This document shows, piece after piece, positions 53,775 to 61,676 of a stretch of 64,000 nt of DNA (within the stretch, counting starts at the first letter, position 1; every line of letters begins with the position of its first letter). The notes beneath the pieces are model-generated. The model did no database searches, was not told the DNA's origin, and saw nothing but the letters and a program-made list of their open reading frames with translations. The position numbers were made by a program, and so were the translations under genes. Location: contig CASFRV010000002.1 in NCBI GenBank assembly GCA_949297215.1, forward strand, positions 1 to 64,000. The letters run 5' to 3'. The DNA comes from an uncultured Bacteroidales bacterium (GTDB lineage Bacteria; Bacteroidota; Bacteroidia; Bacteroidales; Bacteroidaceae).

Positions 53775-54665
53775 CTATTCCAACTCATACGGCACATAGA
53801 AACTTCGCACAATTGGCAAGGGCTTGCGGTTGCCATCCTTGTCTATCTCATACGGCGACAGGCCTGTGGCGCTGTCGTAGGGTTGCATCTCTATCTTGAA
53901 CTTTCTCATCTGCGCGTTCACGCGCTCGCGCTTCATGCGGAAGCGGTTCTTCGTCTGAAAGGTTATGGGCGTGCCCGACGATTTGCGTGCCGCCGTGAGC
54001 CTGACGTCGTGCGTGCCCTTGTCGTCGTAAGCCCAAAGGACGAGGCCGGGCAAGCCATTAAACTTCCACGGCCCAAGGCTGAGCGGGATGTCGGGCGCAT
54101 ACCACACCGTCCAGCGGATGCCGCGGAACGTAGCCTCGGCCTTGCGGCAAACATAACCGCAGACTGTCGTTGTGTCGGGCCGGAGCATCCACGAAAAACG
54201 CGCCGTCGAATCTTCATATACGTAAGAATCGAGCAAGTAGGTCTCTGAAACCTTATAGGTATGCGAACTCAAATGACAAAGAAACTCAGGTGGCTGATAT
54301 TGGTTCACATTCTCACAAAAAATATTTGCGAAGCTATCACGTTTGGCGTACGTCAAATTCCAGTTTAACGCATGATAGGCCGAATCCAAGCGAAAACGAA
54401 AATATCCCCAGTACTTGGAAAATTCATCTCCCACCTGAAGAATAAAAAAATCATCGTACGACTGTTCGAGCACGGTGTCTATGTCCGTCTGCATATAGAC
54501 GAATTCCAGACGCCCCACCTCCATCGTATCGACAAAGCGAGGCCGCTCCACTTTTTGCTTTGCACGATTGGGATCCAAATGGATAACTGGCTGCGCCGAA
54601 AGCCCAACCGTTAAAAAGAAACACCCTATCAAAAATAAGAAAAGACTCTTATTCGCAGTTTTCAT
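53775..54665 (-). CDS. GLPGLI-family secreted protein, paralogue 1
   Basis: 296 residues from the ATG at 54665, with a signal peptide (KSLFLFLIGCFFLTVGLSAQ). The C-terminal half contains the name-giving motif in GPWKFNGLPGLVLWAYDDKG (about 205-225), preceded by GYVCRKAEATFRGIRW and followed by KNRFRMKRERVNAQ; it ends FYVPYELE. GLPGLI proteins are exported and Bacteroidota-specific, with no known activity. The N-terminal half is AT-richer and less like its paralogues. Located upstream of the receptor on the same strand. Confidence 0.92.
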   Translation of the reverse strand: MKTANKSLFLFLIGCFFLTVGLSAQPVIHLDPNRAKQKVERPRFVDTMEVGRLEFVYMQTDIDTVLEQSYDDFFILQVGDEFSKYWGYFRFRLDSAYHALNWNLTYAKRDSFANIFCENVNQYQPPEFLCHLSSHTYKVSETYLLDSYVYEDSTARFSWMLRPDTTTVCGYVCRKAEATFRGIRWTVWYAPDIPLSLGPWKFNGLPGLVLWAYDDKGTHDVRLTAARKSSGTPITFQTKNRFRMKRERVNAQMRKFKIEMQPYDSATGLSPYEIDKDGNRKPLPIVRSFYVPYELE

Positions 54666-54682
54666 ATCGTTTTCTGTATTAA

Positions 54683-54710
54683 GCTGTGCCGATGATACCA
54701 TCGGCACAGC
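54683..54710 (-). terminator. perfect hairpin between the small secreted protein and GLPGLI 1
   Basis: GCTGTGCCGATG pairs with CATCGGCACAGC around ATAC: a 12-bp stem. No strong T-run follows, so it could be a processing or stability element rather than a terminator. Confidence 0.6.
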
Positions 54711-54769
54711 ATTCATTTGTAATAAGTCAAACGCTGAGCAAAACTGCACCAGCATCTTGCCTCACGGCT

Positions 54770-55117
54770 TCATTCATTTTCGGCCATTTTCTTCTTGTGC
54801 TCAACAGTAGCCACCAGCTTCTCATCCCGAACAAGCTTTTCCTGTTCGTTCACATCAACCTCTGCCGAGAGCGACAAGGTAGAACCAATAAGCTCAAAGA
54901 CTGATCTGATGCAACCTTCCCGGCAATATTTTTTCGCTGCCTCTTTGAGATAAAAATCATAATCATCTCTGCCTCCATAAACCAGCGAATAACTATCTTG
55001 TGAAACACCATAAAAATCGTGGACGCTGCCGTCGCAACAAATAACCCTGATCGTCGTGGTTGCATTTGCCGAACCGATTGCGCTCAAAAACAGAGCTGAT
55101 AAGATTAACTTTTTCAT
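54770..55117 (-). CDS. small secreted protein of unknown function
   Basis: 115 residues with a signal peptide (KKLILSALFLSAIGSANA). The mature part has four Cys (ICCDGS early, KKYCREGCIRSVFE in the middle), which could form two disulfides, and a charged C-terminal helix (EQEKLVRDEKLVATVEHKKK). No family recognised. It has its own promoter (55161-55191) within the GLPGLI locus and is AT-richer than the surrounding DNA. Confidence 0.7.
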   Translation of the reverse strand: MKKLILSALFLSAIGSANATTTIRVICCDGSVHDFYGVSQDSYSLVYGGRDDYDFYLKEAAKKYCREGCIRSVFELIGSTLSLSAEVDVNEQEKLVRDEKLVATVEHKKKMAENE

Positions 55118-55160
55118 GACTTCGAATTTTAAAAAGGTTATGAACTAATAATTATCGCTA

Positions 55161-55191
55161 CAAATATACAATACTTCGGTCAAAAAAGCAA
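55161..55191 (-). promoter_or_regulatory. promoter of the small secreted protein gene
   Basis: On the minus strand TTG (55191-55189) and TATATTTG (55168-55161) are separated by 20 bases, 44 bases before the ATG. Confidence 0.75.
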
Positions 55192-55313
55192 GCTTTACGG
55201 ATCTTTTTCGCTCAATTCGTGCAAAATTTAACATTTCACACAATCACAAACATGAAAGACAGCCCAAATTGCTTCTTAACAGTTTACAATTGAGCCATCA
55301 AAACGTCTCTGCG

Positions 55314-56192
55314 TCATTCCAGCTCGTAGGGCACGTGAAACTTGCGCTTCGCCGGCGCCGGGAGCGGGTTGCCATGGGCGTCGGTACGGGTGACGGTGAG
55401 GCCTGACAGGCTCTTGTACGTCGTGGGCGCCGTGCGGCTTCGCTCCAACAGCGCGTTCACGCGTTCGCGCTTCATGTGGAAATAGCCCTTCACCCGTTCG
55501 CATATCGTTTTCTCGTGCGCCTTGCGGGCCGCTGTGAGCTTCATGTCGTGCGTTCCCTTGTCGTCGTAGGCCCAAAGCACGAGGCCGGGCAGGCCGTTCA
55601 GCTTCCACGGCCCGGCGGGTATGGGGATGGAGGGCGCATACCACGCCGTCCAGCGGATGCCGCGGAACGTTGCCTCGGCCTTGCGGCAGGCGTAGCCGCA
55701 AACCGTCGTCGTGTCGGGCAGGAGCGTCCAGGCAAAGCGCGCCGTTGAGTCCTCATATTGATAAAAGTCGAACACATTGTACTCGTTGACCGTAAACAGG
55801 CCCGTGCGCATGTTATGGAGCACCTCGGGGCGCTGTCCGTTCGACGGATAGAGGGCCGAAAGGCTGTCGCCCTGGGCATACGTAACGATCCAGTTCACGA
55901 CATTGCACGCAGAGTCCAGACGGTAGCCGGCATAGTCCTCATAATAAGAATAGACATTGCCCACAGAGAGAATATAACACTCGTCGCGCGATTGAGACAG
56001 AACCGTGTCTACGTCCGTCTGTTCGTAGATAAATTCGAGACGAGCCAGCTCCAAGCTGTCGTACCCCATGGGCACCGGCAGCAGGAGGTTGGCATTGGTA
56101 GAATTGGCCAAGTGTACCACTTGGGCCCCGGCCCGACCGACGCACATCAGGAACGACAATGCAAGAAACAAAACGGCTGCAAACTTTTTCAT
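55314..56192 (-). CDS. GLPGLI-family secreted protein, paralogue 2
   Basis: 292 residues with a signal peptide (FAAVLFLALSFLMCVGRAGAQ). The C-terminal half is close to paralogue 1: GYACRKAEATFRGIRW, GPWKLNGLPGLVLWAYDDKG and KGYFHMKRERVNA, ending FHVPYELE. The N-terminal half shares the pattern ELARLEFIYEQTDVDTVLSQS. It follows paralogue 3 after 38 bases without a promoter between, so they form one unit. Activity unknown. Confidence 0.92.
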   Translation of the reverse strand: MKKFAAVLFLALSFLMCVGRAGAQVVHLANSTNANLLLPVPMGYDSLELARLEFIYEQTDVDTVLSQSRDECYILSVGNVYSYYEDYAGYRLDSACNVVNWIVTYAQGDSLSALYPSNGQRPEVLHNMRTGLFTVNEYNVFDFYQYEDSTARFAWTLLPDTTTVCGYACRKAEATFRGIRWTAWYAPSIPIPAGPWKLNGLPGLVLWAYDDKGTHDMKLTAARKAHEKTICERVKGYFHMKRERVNALLERSRTAPTTYKSLSGLTVTRTDAHGNPLPAPAKRKFHVPYELE

Positions 56193-56230
56193 GGCTATCT
56201 CGTTTTAGACGGGCACACCTCTCCGCACCT

Positions 56231-57112
56231 TCACTCCAACTCATACGGCACGTAAAACTCGCGTTGCTGCGGGCGTTCGATGGGATTTCCGTGCTCGTCG
56301 GTGTAAGAAAGGCTGAAGCCCGACATGTTTTCGTACGGCGCGCTGCCCGTCTTGTAGCGTTTGAGCAACGACAGCACCCGCTCGCGCTTCATGCGGAAAC
56401 GCTTCCCCACGTGGAAGTCGATGACCTCGCCTCGGGCTTTCCGTGCCGCCGTGAGCTTTATGTCGTGCGTGCCCTTGTCGTCGTAGGCCCACAGGATGAG
56501 CCCCGGCAGGCCGTTCAGCTTCCATGGCCCGGCCGGTATAGCAATGTCGGGGGCGTACCACGCCGTCCAGCGTATGCCGCGAAACGTGGCCTCAGCCTTG
56601 CGGCACACGTAGCCACACACCGTCACCGTGTCGGGCAGGAGCGTCCAAGCAAACTGCGCCGTCGAATCTTCGTAAGTATAGAGATCGAACGAATAAGCAT
56701 CGTTCACCCGGTAGCGGCCGCTCTGCATGTCATACAGACAGTCCCAACGCAAATCCGAGGGATATGTATTAAACACCTCCTCACTCTTGCCATACGTGAT
56801 TTCCCAATTCAAAGTTTGACAGACTGAGTCCCGCTGAAAGTGATGATAGTCCTCATAATGCGTATAGCGCTCGCCTACGTGAAGCATACACGGCACGGTT
56901 TTCGAACGTGAGAGCACCGTATCAATCTCCGTCTGCTCATACACAAATTCCAGCCTTGCCACGTCCACCGTGTCGTAGCCCTCCGGACGGGGCAACGGCT
57001 CATTGGCCAGTTCAGGCGGTACGATATGAAGAACCGGCTGTGCAAAAGACGTTCCACATCCCAAACATGCACAGACAAGTACAATCAGCTTTATTATATC
57101 ATGGCTTTTCAT
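56231..57112 (-). CDS. GLPGLI-family secreted protein, paralogue 3
   Basis: 293 residues with a signal peptide (IIKLIVLVCACLGCGTSFAQ). Shares DVARLEFVYEQTEIDTVLSRS, GYVCRKAEATFRGIRW and GPWKLNGLPGLILWAYDDKG with paralogues 1 and 2, and ends FYVPYELE. First gene of the locus, behind a canonical promoter at 57168-57198. The three paralogues share the DDKGTHD(V/M/I)KLTAARK segment almost unchanged. Confidence 0.92.
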   Translation of the reverse strand: MKSHDIIKLIVLVCACLGCGTSFAQPVLHIVPPELANEPLPRPEGYDTVDVARLEFVYEQTEIDTVLSRSKTVPCMLHVGERYTHYEDYHHFQRDSVCQTLNWEITYGKSEEVFNTYPSDLRWDCLYDMQSGRYRVNDAYSFDLYTYEDSTAQFAWTLLPDTVTVCGYVCRKAEATFRGIRWTAWYAPDIAIPAGPWKLNGLPGLILWAYDDKGTHDIKLTAARKARGEVIDFHVGKRFRMKRERVLSLLKRYKTGSAPYENMSGFSLSYTDEHGNPIERPQQREFYVPYELE

Positions 57113-57167
57113 ATTTTCTGCTGTTCTTTTGAAAGGTAAAAGGTTAAGAATGGCATGCTTATCGCCT

Positions 57168-57198
57168 CAAATATACGAAGCATACAACACATCTGCAA
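57168..57198 (-). promoter_or_regulatory. promoter of the GLPGLI locus
   Basis: Minus-strand TTG (57198-57196), 20-base spacer, TATATTTG (57175-57168), about 56 bases before the ATG of paralogue 3. Confidence 0.8.
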
Positions 57199-57211
57199 GA
57201 AAAAGCGGAAA

Positions 57212-57236
57212 AATCTAACGGAAACCCGTTAGATTT
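57212..57236 (-). terminator. terminator downstream of the acetyltransferase gene
   Basis: AATCTAACGG (57212-57221) pairs with CCGTTAGATT (57226-57235); T-rich beyond it on the minus strand. 180 bases separate it from the acetyltransferase stop; that gap holds no other gene. Confidence 0.75.
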
Positions 57237-57416
57237 AACGCTTCGCGCGGCCGAAGGGCAGGCCTTTCCGACGAAAATGGCATCGCACGGCCCGTTTCGA
57301 ATGGGCAGGCGGCCCCGGCCGGAGACGGCGGGCATGCCAGCGGCGACCGCCACGCGGGGTGGCAGCCGCCGGGCAGGGCTACGGCCGGACGCGCCGGCAG
57401 GATGGGCGCGGGGCCG

Positions 57417-58046
57417 TCAGCCGATGGTCTTGATGACGCGGGCGGGCACGCCGGCCACCACGACACCGGGCGGCACGTCGCGCGTGACCACCGCACCGGC
57501 GCCCACCACGGCTCCGTCACCGATGCTGACGCCCGGCAGGATCGCGGCATTGGAGCCCACCCACACGTCGCATCCCAGGCGGATGGGGGCCGGCACGGTG
57601 TGGCGGCGCTCGCTGCGCGCAAGGGGGTGGTTGAGCGTGGCAAAGACCACGCCATGGCCTATCTGGCAGCCGTCGCCGATGTAGACGCCGCCGTGGTCCT
57701 GAAACTGGCAGCAGGCGTTGATGAACACGTTCTCGCCCACGTGGATGTTTTTCCCGAAGTCGGCATACAGGGGCGGAAAGACGCGCAGCGACGCGGGCAC
57801 GGGCCGGCCGAAGAGCTCGGAGAGCAGAGCGCGCACCTCGTCCATGGGGTGATAGGCCGAATTGAGGCGGAAGGTGACGCGCCGCGCCTCGTCGGCCATG
57901 TCGTCCATGAGGCGGTGGATGGCGGGCGTGTCGAGCGTGCGGCCCGTCTTGACGTATTCGAGAAAGGCGGCGAGCTCCATGCGGGGCTCGGCGTCGGCAG
58001 CAACGGCTCCGTTCGCAAGCGGGGTGTCGGTGGTTTTAGATTGCAT
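57417..58046 (-). CDS. maltose/galactoside-type O-acetyltransferase
   Basis: 209 residues of the left-handed parallel beta-helix acetyltransferase group, using acetyl-CoA on a sugar hydroxyl. The Mac-type N-terminal helix domain (about 30-90) is followed by hexapeptide coils: GKNIHVGENVFINACCQF, then DHGGVYIGDGCQIGHGVVF with the catalytic His in TLNHPL, then WVGSNAAILPGVSIGDGAVVGAGAVVTRDVP. Active in trimers. Slightly long for the family because of an unusual 25-residue N-terminal lead. Substrate not determinable. Promoter box TATCTTCG at 58072-58079. Confidence 0.92.
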   Translation of the reverse strand: MQSKTTDTPLANGAVAADAEPRMELAAFLEYVKTGRTLDTPAIHRLMDDMADEARRVTFRLNSAYHPMDEVRALLSELFGRPVPASLRVFPPLYADFGKNIHVGENVFINACCQFQDHGGVYIGDGCQIGHGVVFATLNHPLARSERRHTVPAPIRLGCDVWVGSNAAILPGVSIGDGAVVGAGAVVTRDVPPGVVVAGVPARVIKTIG

Positions 58047-58071
58047 CGGATGTACGCTTGGTTTGACGGGG

Positions 58072-58079
58072 CGAAGATA
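58072..58079 (-). promoter_or_regulatory. -7 box (TATCTTCG) for the acetyltransferase gene
   Basis: Minus strand, one change from TAnnTTTG, 26 bases before the ATG at 58046. Confidence 0.5.
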
Positions 58080-58183
58080 GCGGAAAAAGCTGTACTACGC
58101 GGCATACATACCACGGACAGATGTACACATATTACGAAACCTCCATCCGCCGCCTGCCGGCGGAAAGGGGCGGAGCGGACAAA

Positions 58184-58527
58184 ATTTTAACACGGAAAAT
58201 CGATTATTTTCGAGCAAGCGCGCCGTCGCACGCAAATGAGCGAAAAACAGAAACACCTGGTTTACAGGCACATCCCCGCGAACCCCCGCTGCAAGGAAGC
58301 CCAAAAGCCCCGATTTCGCCACTATATGGCACAAATCGGGGCCCATTTTCAGCTGAAAAGTGCCCATGGATCGAAAATTCCACGGGATGGATCGCCCGAT
58401 CCATGGGATGGAAACAGAAATCCATGGGACAGATCGATGGAAATGCCCCACCCCGCGGCATTTCCAACGCTAAAAGGCGGCGCAACCCGCACGTCCGCAT
58501 TAACAGAGTGACATATAGCGCACAAGG
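58184..58527 (-). repeat. conserved intergenic element E, copy 2 (inverted)
   Basis: Read on the minus strand it follows the same order of boxes as 13541-13905: GTGCGCTATATGTCACT, CTGTTAATGCGGAC, CCATCCCATGGATCGGGCGA, CGATTTGTGCCATATAGTGG and AATAATCGATTTTCCGTG. The inner box is here part of a 10-bp stem (GCCCCGATTT ... AAATCGGGGC, about 58307-58342) not present in copy 1. Confidence 0.75.
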
Positions 58528-58570
58528 CACCGCGACGCAGTAGAAAGGTCAGCCGCAACCAATGGTACAC

Positions 58571-58912
58571 CGCGAGGCAGACGCCCCATAGGGGGCGAAC
58601 TTTCTATAACCGCGGGTGAGCCAAGGGCGAACCCGCGGACAAGAACAGCAAAAGAAAAAGGACCCCATGGGGGTCCAACGTCGATTACCGCGGTAGGCCG
58701 CAGGCACACCCGCGGAGCAGCGAGGCTGCCGTCCGTCCAATGGCCAGCGCGGAGAAGCCGACACCCGCCTGCCGGCATCCCGCCGTCCGCACGTCGTCGG
58801 CGTGAAGTTCGCCCCCCATGGGGTCGGAATGGTGTGAGGATCCTGTCCGCGGGTGGCTTCGCTCACCCGCGGTTATAGATGGTGCGACCCCTATGGGGTC
58901 GGCAGCCTTGCG
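58571..58912 (+). repeat. M-type nested-dyad repeat array, copies 2-3
   Basis: Contains three palindromes of the CCCCATAGGGG/CCCCATGGGG type, three hairpins with CCGCGGGT/ACCCGCGG or close relatives, and the phrases TTCTATAACCGCGGGTGAG and CACCCGCGGTTATAG. Bounded by CGCGAGGC and GCCTTGCGG. About twice the length of M copy 1. Confidence 0.8.
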
Positions 58913-58966
58913 GCCCGCACGCACATGCCCCGCCCGCAAGCGATGTCCCCCCGCGGCGCCCCGCCC

Positions 58967-59755
58967 TTACAGGCGGAACACGGCGCGGGCGGTGCGCGTG
59001 GTGACGCGGGCCACCTCGTCGGCCGTGCAGCCGTAGACGGCGGCCAGGCGTTCCAGCACGAGGGGCACGTAGGCGCTCTCGTTGCGGCGGCCGCGGTGGG
59101 GCGTGGGTGCCAGATAGGGGGCGTCGGTCTCCACGACGATACGCTCCAAGGGCACGGCCTCGGCCAGCACCTCGGGGAGGGCCGACTTCTTAAACGTCAC
59201 GACACCGCCGATGCCCAGCACGAAACCGGGGAAGGCAAGGAGCTCGCGGGCCTCGGCGGCCGTGCCACCGAAGCAGTGGAACACGCCGCCCGCCAGGCGG
59301 TGGCGCCACGGCGCGAGCACGTCGATGAGTTCGGCGTGGGCCGCGCGCGAATGGATGGCCAGGGGCAGCCCCCACGCCGCGGCCCACTCCACCTGGCGGC
59401 GGAAGGCCGAGAGCTGCTCCTCGCGCCGCGAGGTGTCCCAATAGAGGTCGATGCCCACCTCGCCGATGGCCACAAAGGGATGGCCGGGCACGAGCAGCCG
59501 TTCCAGGCGGTCGAGGGCTGCCATGGGCTCGGGCGGCAGCTCCGTGGGGTGGAGACCCAGCATGGGGCGGCACAGGCCGGGCCAGCGGCGGCACATGTCC
59601 ATAGCCGGGGGGAGCGAGGCCTCGTCGAGCCCGGGCAGCAGCAGCCCCACGGCACCGGCCCCGACGGCACGGGCCACCACGGCGGCGCGGTCGGCGTTGA
59701 ACTCGGGCAGGTAGAGGTGCGTGTGCGTGTCGATAAACTCCATGGCGGGCGGCAT
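58967..59755 (-). CDS. TatD-family metal-dependent hydrolase
   Basis: 262 residues; TatD proteins are cytoplasmic metal-dependent nucleases of the amidohydrolase fold. Motifs: FIDTHTHLYLPEF (His-x-His), IGEVGIDLYWD (Glu ligand), PLAIHSRAA, GGVFHCFGGT and IVVETDAPYL (catalytic Asp). The start ATG at 59755 overlaps the polyprenyl synthetase stop (TGATG), so it is coupled; MEFIDTH at 59743 is an alternative start. Last gene of the tonB-ispA/B-like-tatD unit. Confidence 0.94.
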   Translation of the reverse strand: MPPAMEFIDTHTHLYLPEFNADRAAVVARAVGAGAVGLLLPGLDEASLPPAMDMCRRWPGLCRPMLGLHPTELPPEPMAALDRLERLLVPGHPFVAIGEVGIDLYWDTSRREEQLSAFRRQVEWAAAWGLPLAIHSRAAHAELIDVLAPWRHRLAGGVFHCFGGTAAEARELLAFPGFVLGIGGVVTFKKSALPEVLAEAVPLERIVVETDAPYLAPTPHRGRRNESAYVPLVLERLAAVYGCTADEVARVTTRTARAVFRL

Positions 59756-60729
59756 CAGACGGTGCGGTCGAGAAGCGAGGCGGCATAGGCCCAGAGCGCC
59801 TCGGTGTGGCCCGCGGGGGCGTCGATGCGTTCCAGGTGGCGGCGTGCCTCGGCATAGTAGGCGTCGATGGCCTCGCGGCAGGCGTCGGCCATGCCCAGCT
59901 CGTCGTAGATGGCCGTCACGGCGGCGATCTTCTCGGCGGCGGGCAGCGTGCTGTCGGCCAGCAGGGCGTCGAGGCGGCTGCGCTGCCCCCGGTCGGCGCG
60001 GGCGCGGGCTCCCACGAGCAGGAACGTGTTCTTGCCACAGAGGATGTCGCCCCCCGTTGCCTTGCCGAAGACGGCGGGGTCGCCGTAGACGTCGAGGTAG
60101 TCGTCCTGCAACTGGAAGGCCAGCCCCACGCGCTCGGCAAAGGCGTAGAGGGCGTCGGCGTCGGCCTCGGGCGCGGTGGCTATGAGGGCGCCCATGCGGG
60201 CGGCACAGGCCAGGAGGACGGACGTTTTCAGGCGTATCATCTCGACATATTCGGCCTCGGTCACGTCGGTGCGGTGCTCAAAGTCCATGTCGAGCTGCTG
60301 GCCCTCGCACACCTCGCGGGCCGTGCTGGCAAAGAGCTCGAGCACGCGGCCGTGCTGCGGGCAGGGGCAGGCGGCCACCTGGGCGAAGGCCAGGATGAGC
60401 ATGGCGTCGCCCGAGAGGATGGCCGTGTTGGCCCCCCAGCGGCGGTGCACCGTGGGGCGGCCGCGGCGCACGTCGGCGTTGTCCATCAGGTCGTCGTGCA
60501 GGAGCGTGTGGTTGTGGTAGATTTCGAGCCCCAGGGCGGCGGACATGGCCGGCTCCACGTCGTGGCGGTAGAGGTTGTAGGCCATGAGCAGCAGCACGGG
60601 GCGCAGGCGCTTGCCGCCCGACGAGAGGTCGTAGACGATGGGGGCATAGAGGCCCTCGGGAGCCGCAGGCAGGGGCAGAGCCGCGAGCGCTGCGTTCACT
60701 TTTTCCAGGAGTTGCGTGGGAGTAAACAT
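59755..60729 (-). CDS. polyprenyl diphosphate synthase
   Basis: Condenses isopentenyl diphosphate onto an allylic primer to make quinone or carrier lipid tails. 324 residues. First Asp-rich motif: DDLMD at residues 79-83 with RRGRP; second: LQDDYLDVYGD at about 210. Small residues HN-T-LL occur just before the first motif, consistent with a medium or long product, though chain length cannot be fixed from this. It lies 45 bases after the tonB gene and overlaps tatD. It may feed MenA (46496). Confidence 0.93.
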   Translation of the reverse strand: MFTPTQLLEKVNAALAALPLPAAPEGLYAPIVYDLSSGGKRLRPVLLLMAYNLYRHDVEPAMSAALGLEIYHNHTLLHDDLMDNADVRRGRPTVHRRWGANTAILSGDAMLILAFAQVAACPCPQHGRVLELFASTAREVCEGQQLDMDFEHRTDVTEAEYVEMIRLKTSVLLACAARMGALIATAPEADADALYAFAERVGLAFQLQDDYLDVYGDPAVFGKATGGDILCGKNTFLLVGARARADRGQRSRLDALLADSTLPAAEKIAAVTAIYDELGMADACREAIDAYYAEARRHLERIDAPAGHTEALWAYAASLLDRTV

Positions 60730-60774
60730 GATTGCAGAAGATGGGTTGGCATGAAAAACAAAAAAGCGCCGCCG

Positions 60775-61572
60775 TCATTGCAGACGGAAGCGCACGGGCA
60801 CCGTGACGCGCACCACCGAGAGCTGCCCGTTGACGCGCCCGGGCTTCCAGCGGGGCATGCGCTTCACGGCCATCAGGACGGCGCGGTCCAGGTCGGGGTG
60901 GACCTTCTTCGTCACGGCGGGCTCGCTCAGGGTGCCGTCCTGCATGACGTAGAACGACACCTCCAAGTCGCCCTCAATGCGGGCCTTAACGCACGACTGG
61001 GGATAGACGACGTTGCGGTCGAGCCATTTCATCAGTTCGCCCAGGCCGCCCGGAAACTCGGGCATCTGCTCGACTACCTCGGTGGGCGTGAGCTGTATGC
61101 CCTCGACGGGCAGGTCGGTGCGGTCGGCGTTGTGCAGCGTGTCGCGGTCGGCAATGCGTTGCAGCTCGGCGTCGAGCTCGGCCAGTTCGGGGCCGTCGAT
61201 GCCCACGGGGCGGGGCGGCACGATGGCGTCGACGATGACGGGGCGGTCCAGCGTGGCCCCGGGCTGCATGCCGCGCACCGCGCGGCGGCCGGCCGAGACG
61301 GCCTTGAGCTCGTGGTCCTTCTCGGTGGGCAGGGGGCGCATGCGGGCCACGCCTTTCACCTCTTCGAGGCTCTTGAACATGCGGTATTTCACGTACAAGT
61401 CCAAGCCCAGCGGAATGGCGATGAGCAGCACGAGCCCCACCAGCACCGACCACATGGCACGGGCGTAGCGGCGGCCCGCCTCGGCGCGCAGCCGATAGGC
61501 GCCGTAGGCTTTGTTGCGTCCCTCGAACACGAGGTCGCACCATTTTCTGGATAATAATTCGGAACCGCGCAC
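60775..61572 (-). CDS. TonB-family energy transducer
   Basis: 265 residues starting at GTG 61572: an in-frame TAG directly upstream excludes a longer N-terminus. A cytoplasmic lead (CDLVFEGRNKAYGAYRLR) is typical of Bacteroidota TonB. A single membrane helix (about 42-62) precedes a Pro-poor periplasmic linker. The TonB C-terminal domain (about 180-265) has VVEQMPEFPGGLGELMKWL, VVYPQSC and GRVNGQLSVVRVTVPVRF. It energises outer-membrane receptors such as those at 7511 and 50977 in principle; a dedicated partner is not visible. Confidence 0.92.
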   Translation of the reverse strand: MRGSELLSRKWCDLVFEGRNKAYGAYRLRAEAGRRYARAMWSVLVGLVLLIAIPLGLDLYVKYRMFKSLEEVKGVARMRPLPTEKDHELKAVSAGRRAVRGMQPGATLDRPVIVDAIVPPRPVGIDGPELAELDAELQRIADRDTLHNADRTDLPVEGIQLTPTEVVEQMPEFPGGLGELMKWLDRNVVYPQSCVKARIEGDLEVSFYVMQDGTLSEPAVTKKVHPDLDRAVLMAVKRMPRWKPGRVNGQLSVVRVTVPVRFRLQ

Positions 61573-61616
61573 GTTTATCTAATGGCAACCGGCCGCCAAG
61601 TGCCGGAAAACAGCTG

Positions 61617-61624
61617 CAAAAGTA
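61617..61624 (-). promoter_or_regulatory. -7 box (TACTTTTG) for the tonB operon
   Basis: Minus strand, 45 bases before the GTG start. It lies back to back with the porQ promoter. Confidence 0.6.
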
Positions 61625-61647
61625 CGCTCAAAATCCAATTTTATCAG

Positions 61648-61655
61648 TAACTTTG
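61648..61655 (+). promoter_or_regulatory. -7 box (TAACTTTG) for porQ
   Basis: TAACTTTG, 22 bases before the ATG at 61677; excludes the in-frame ATG at 61653, which would lie within it. Confidence 0.65.
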
Positions 61656-61676
61656 GCCACATTTTTCGGTAAAGTA

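Noticed and set aside
57159..57353. small minus-strand frame downstream of the acetyltransferase gene
   Set aside because: Overlaps a terminator, low-complexity GC-rich translation, no start context.
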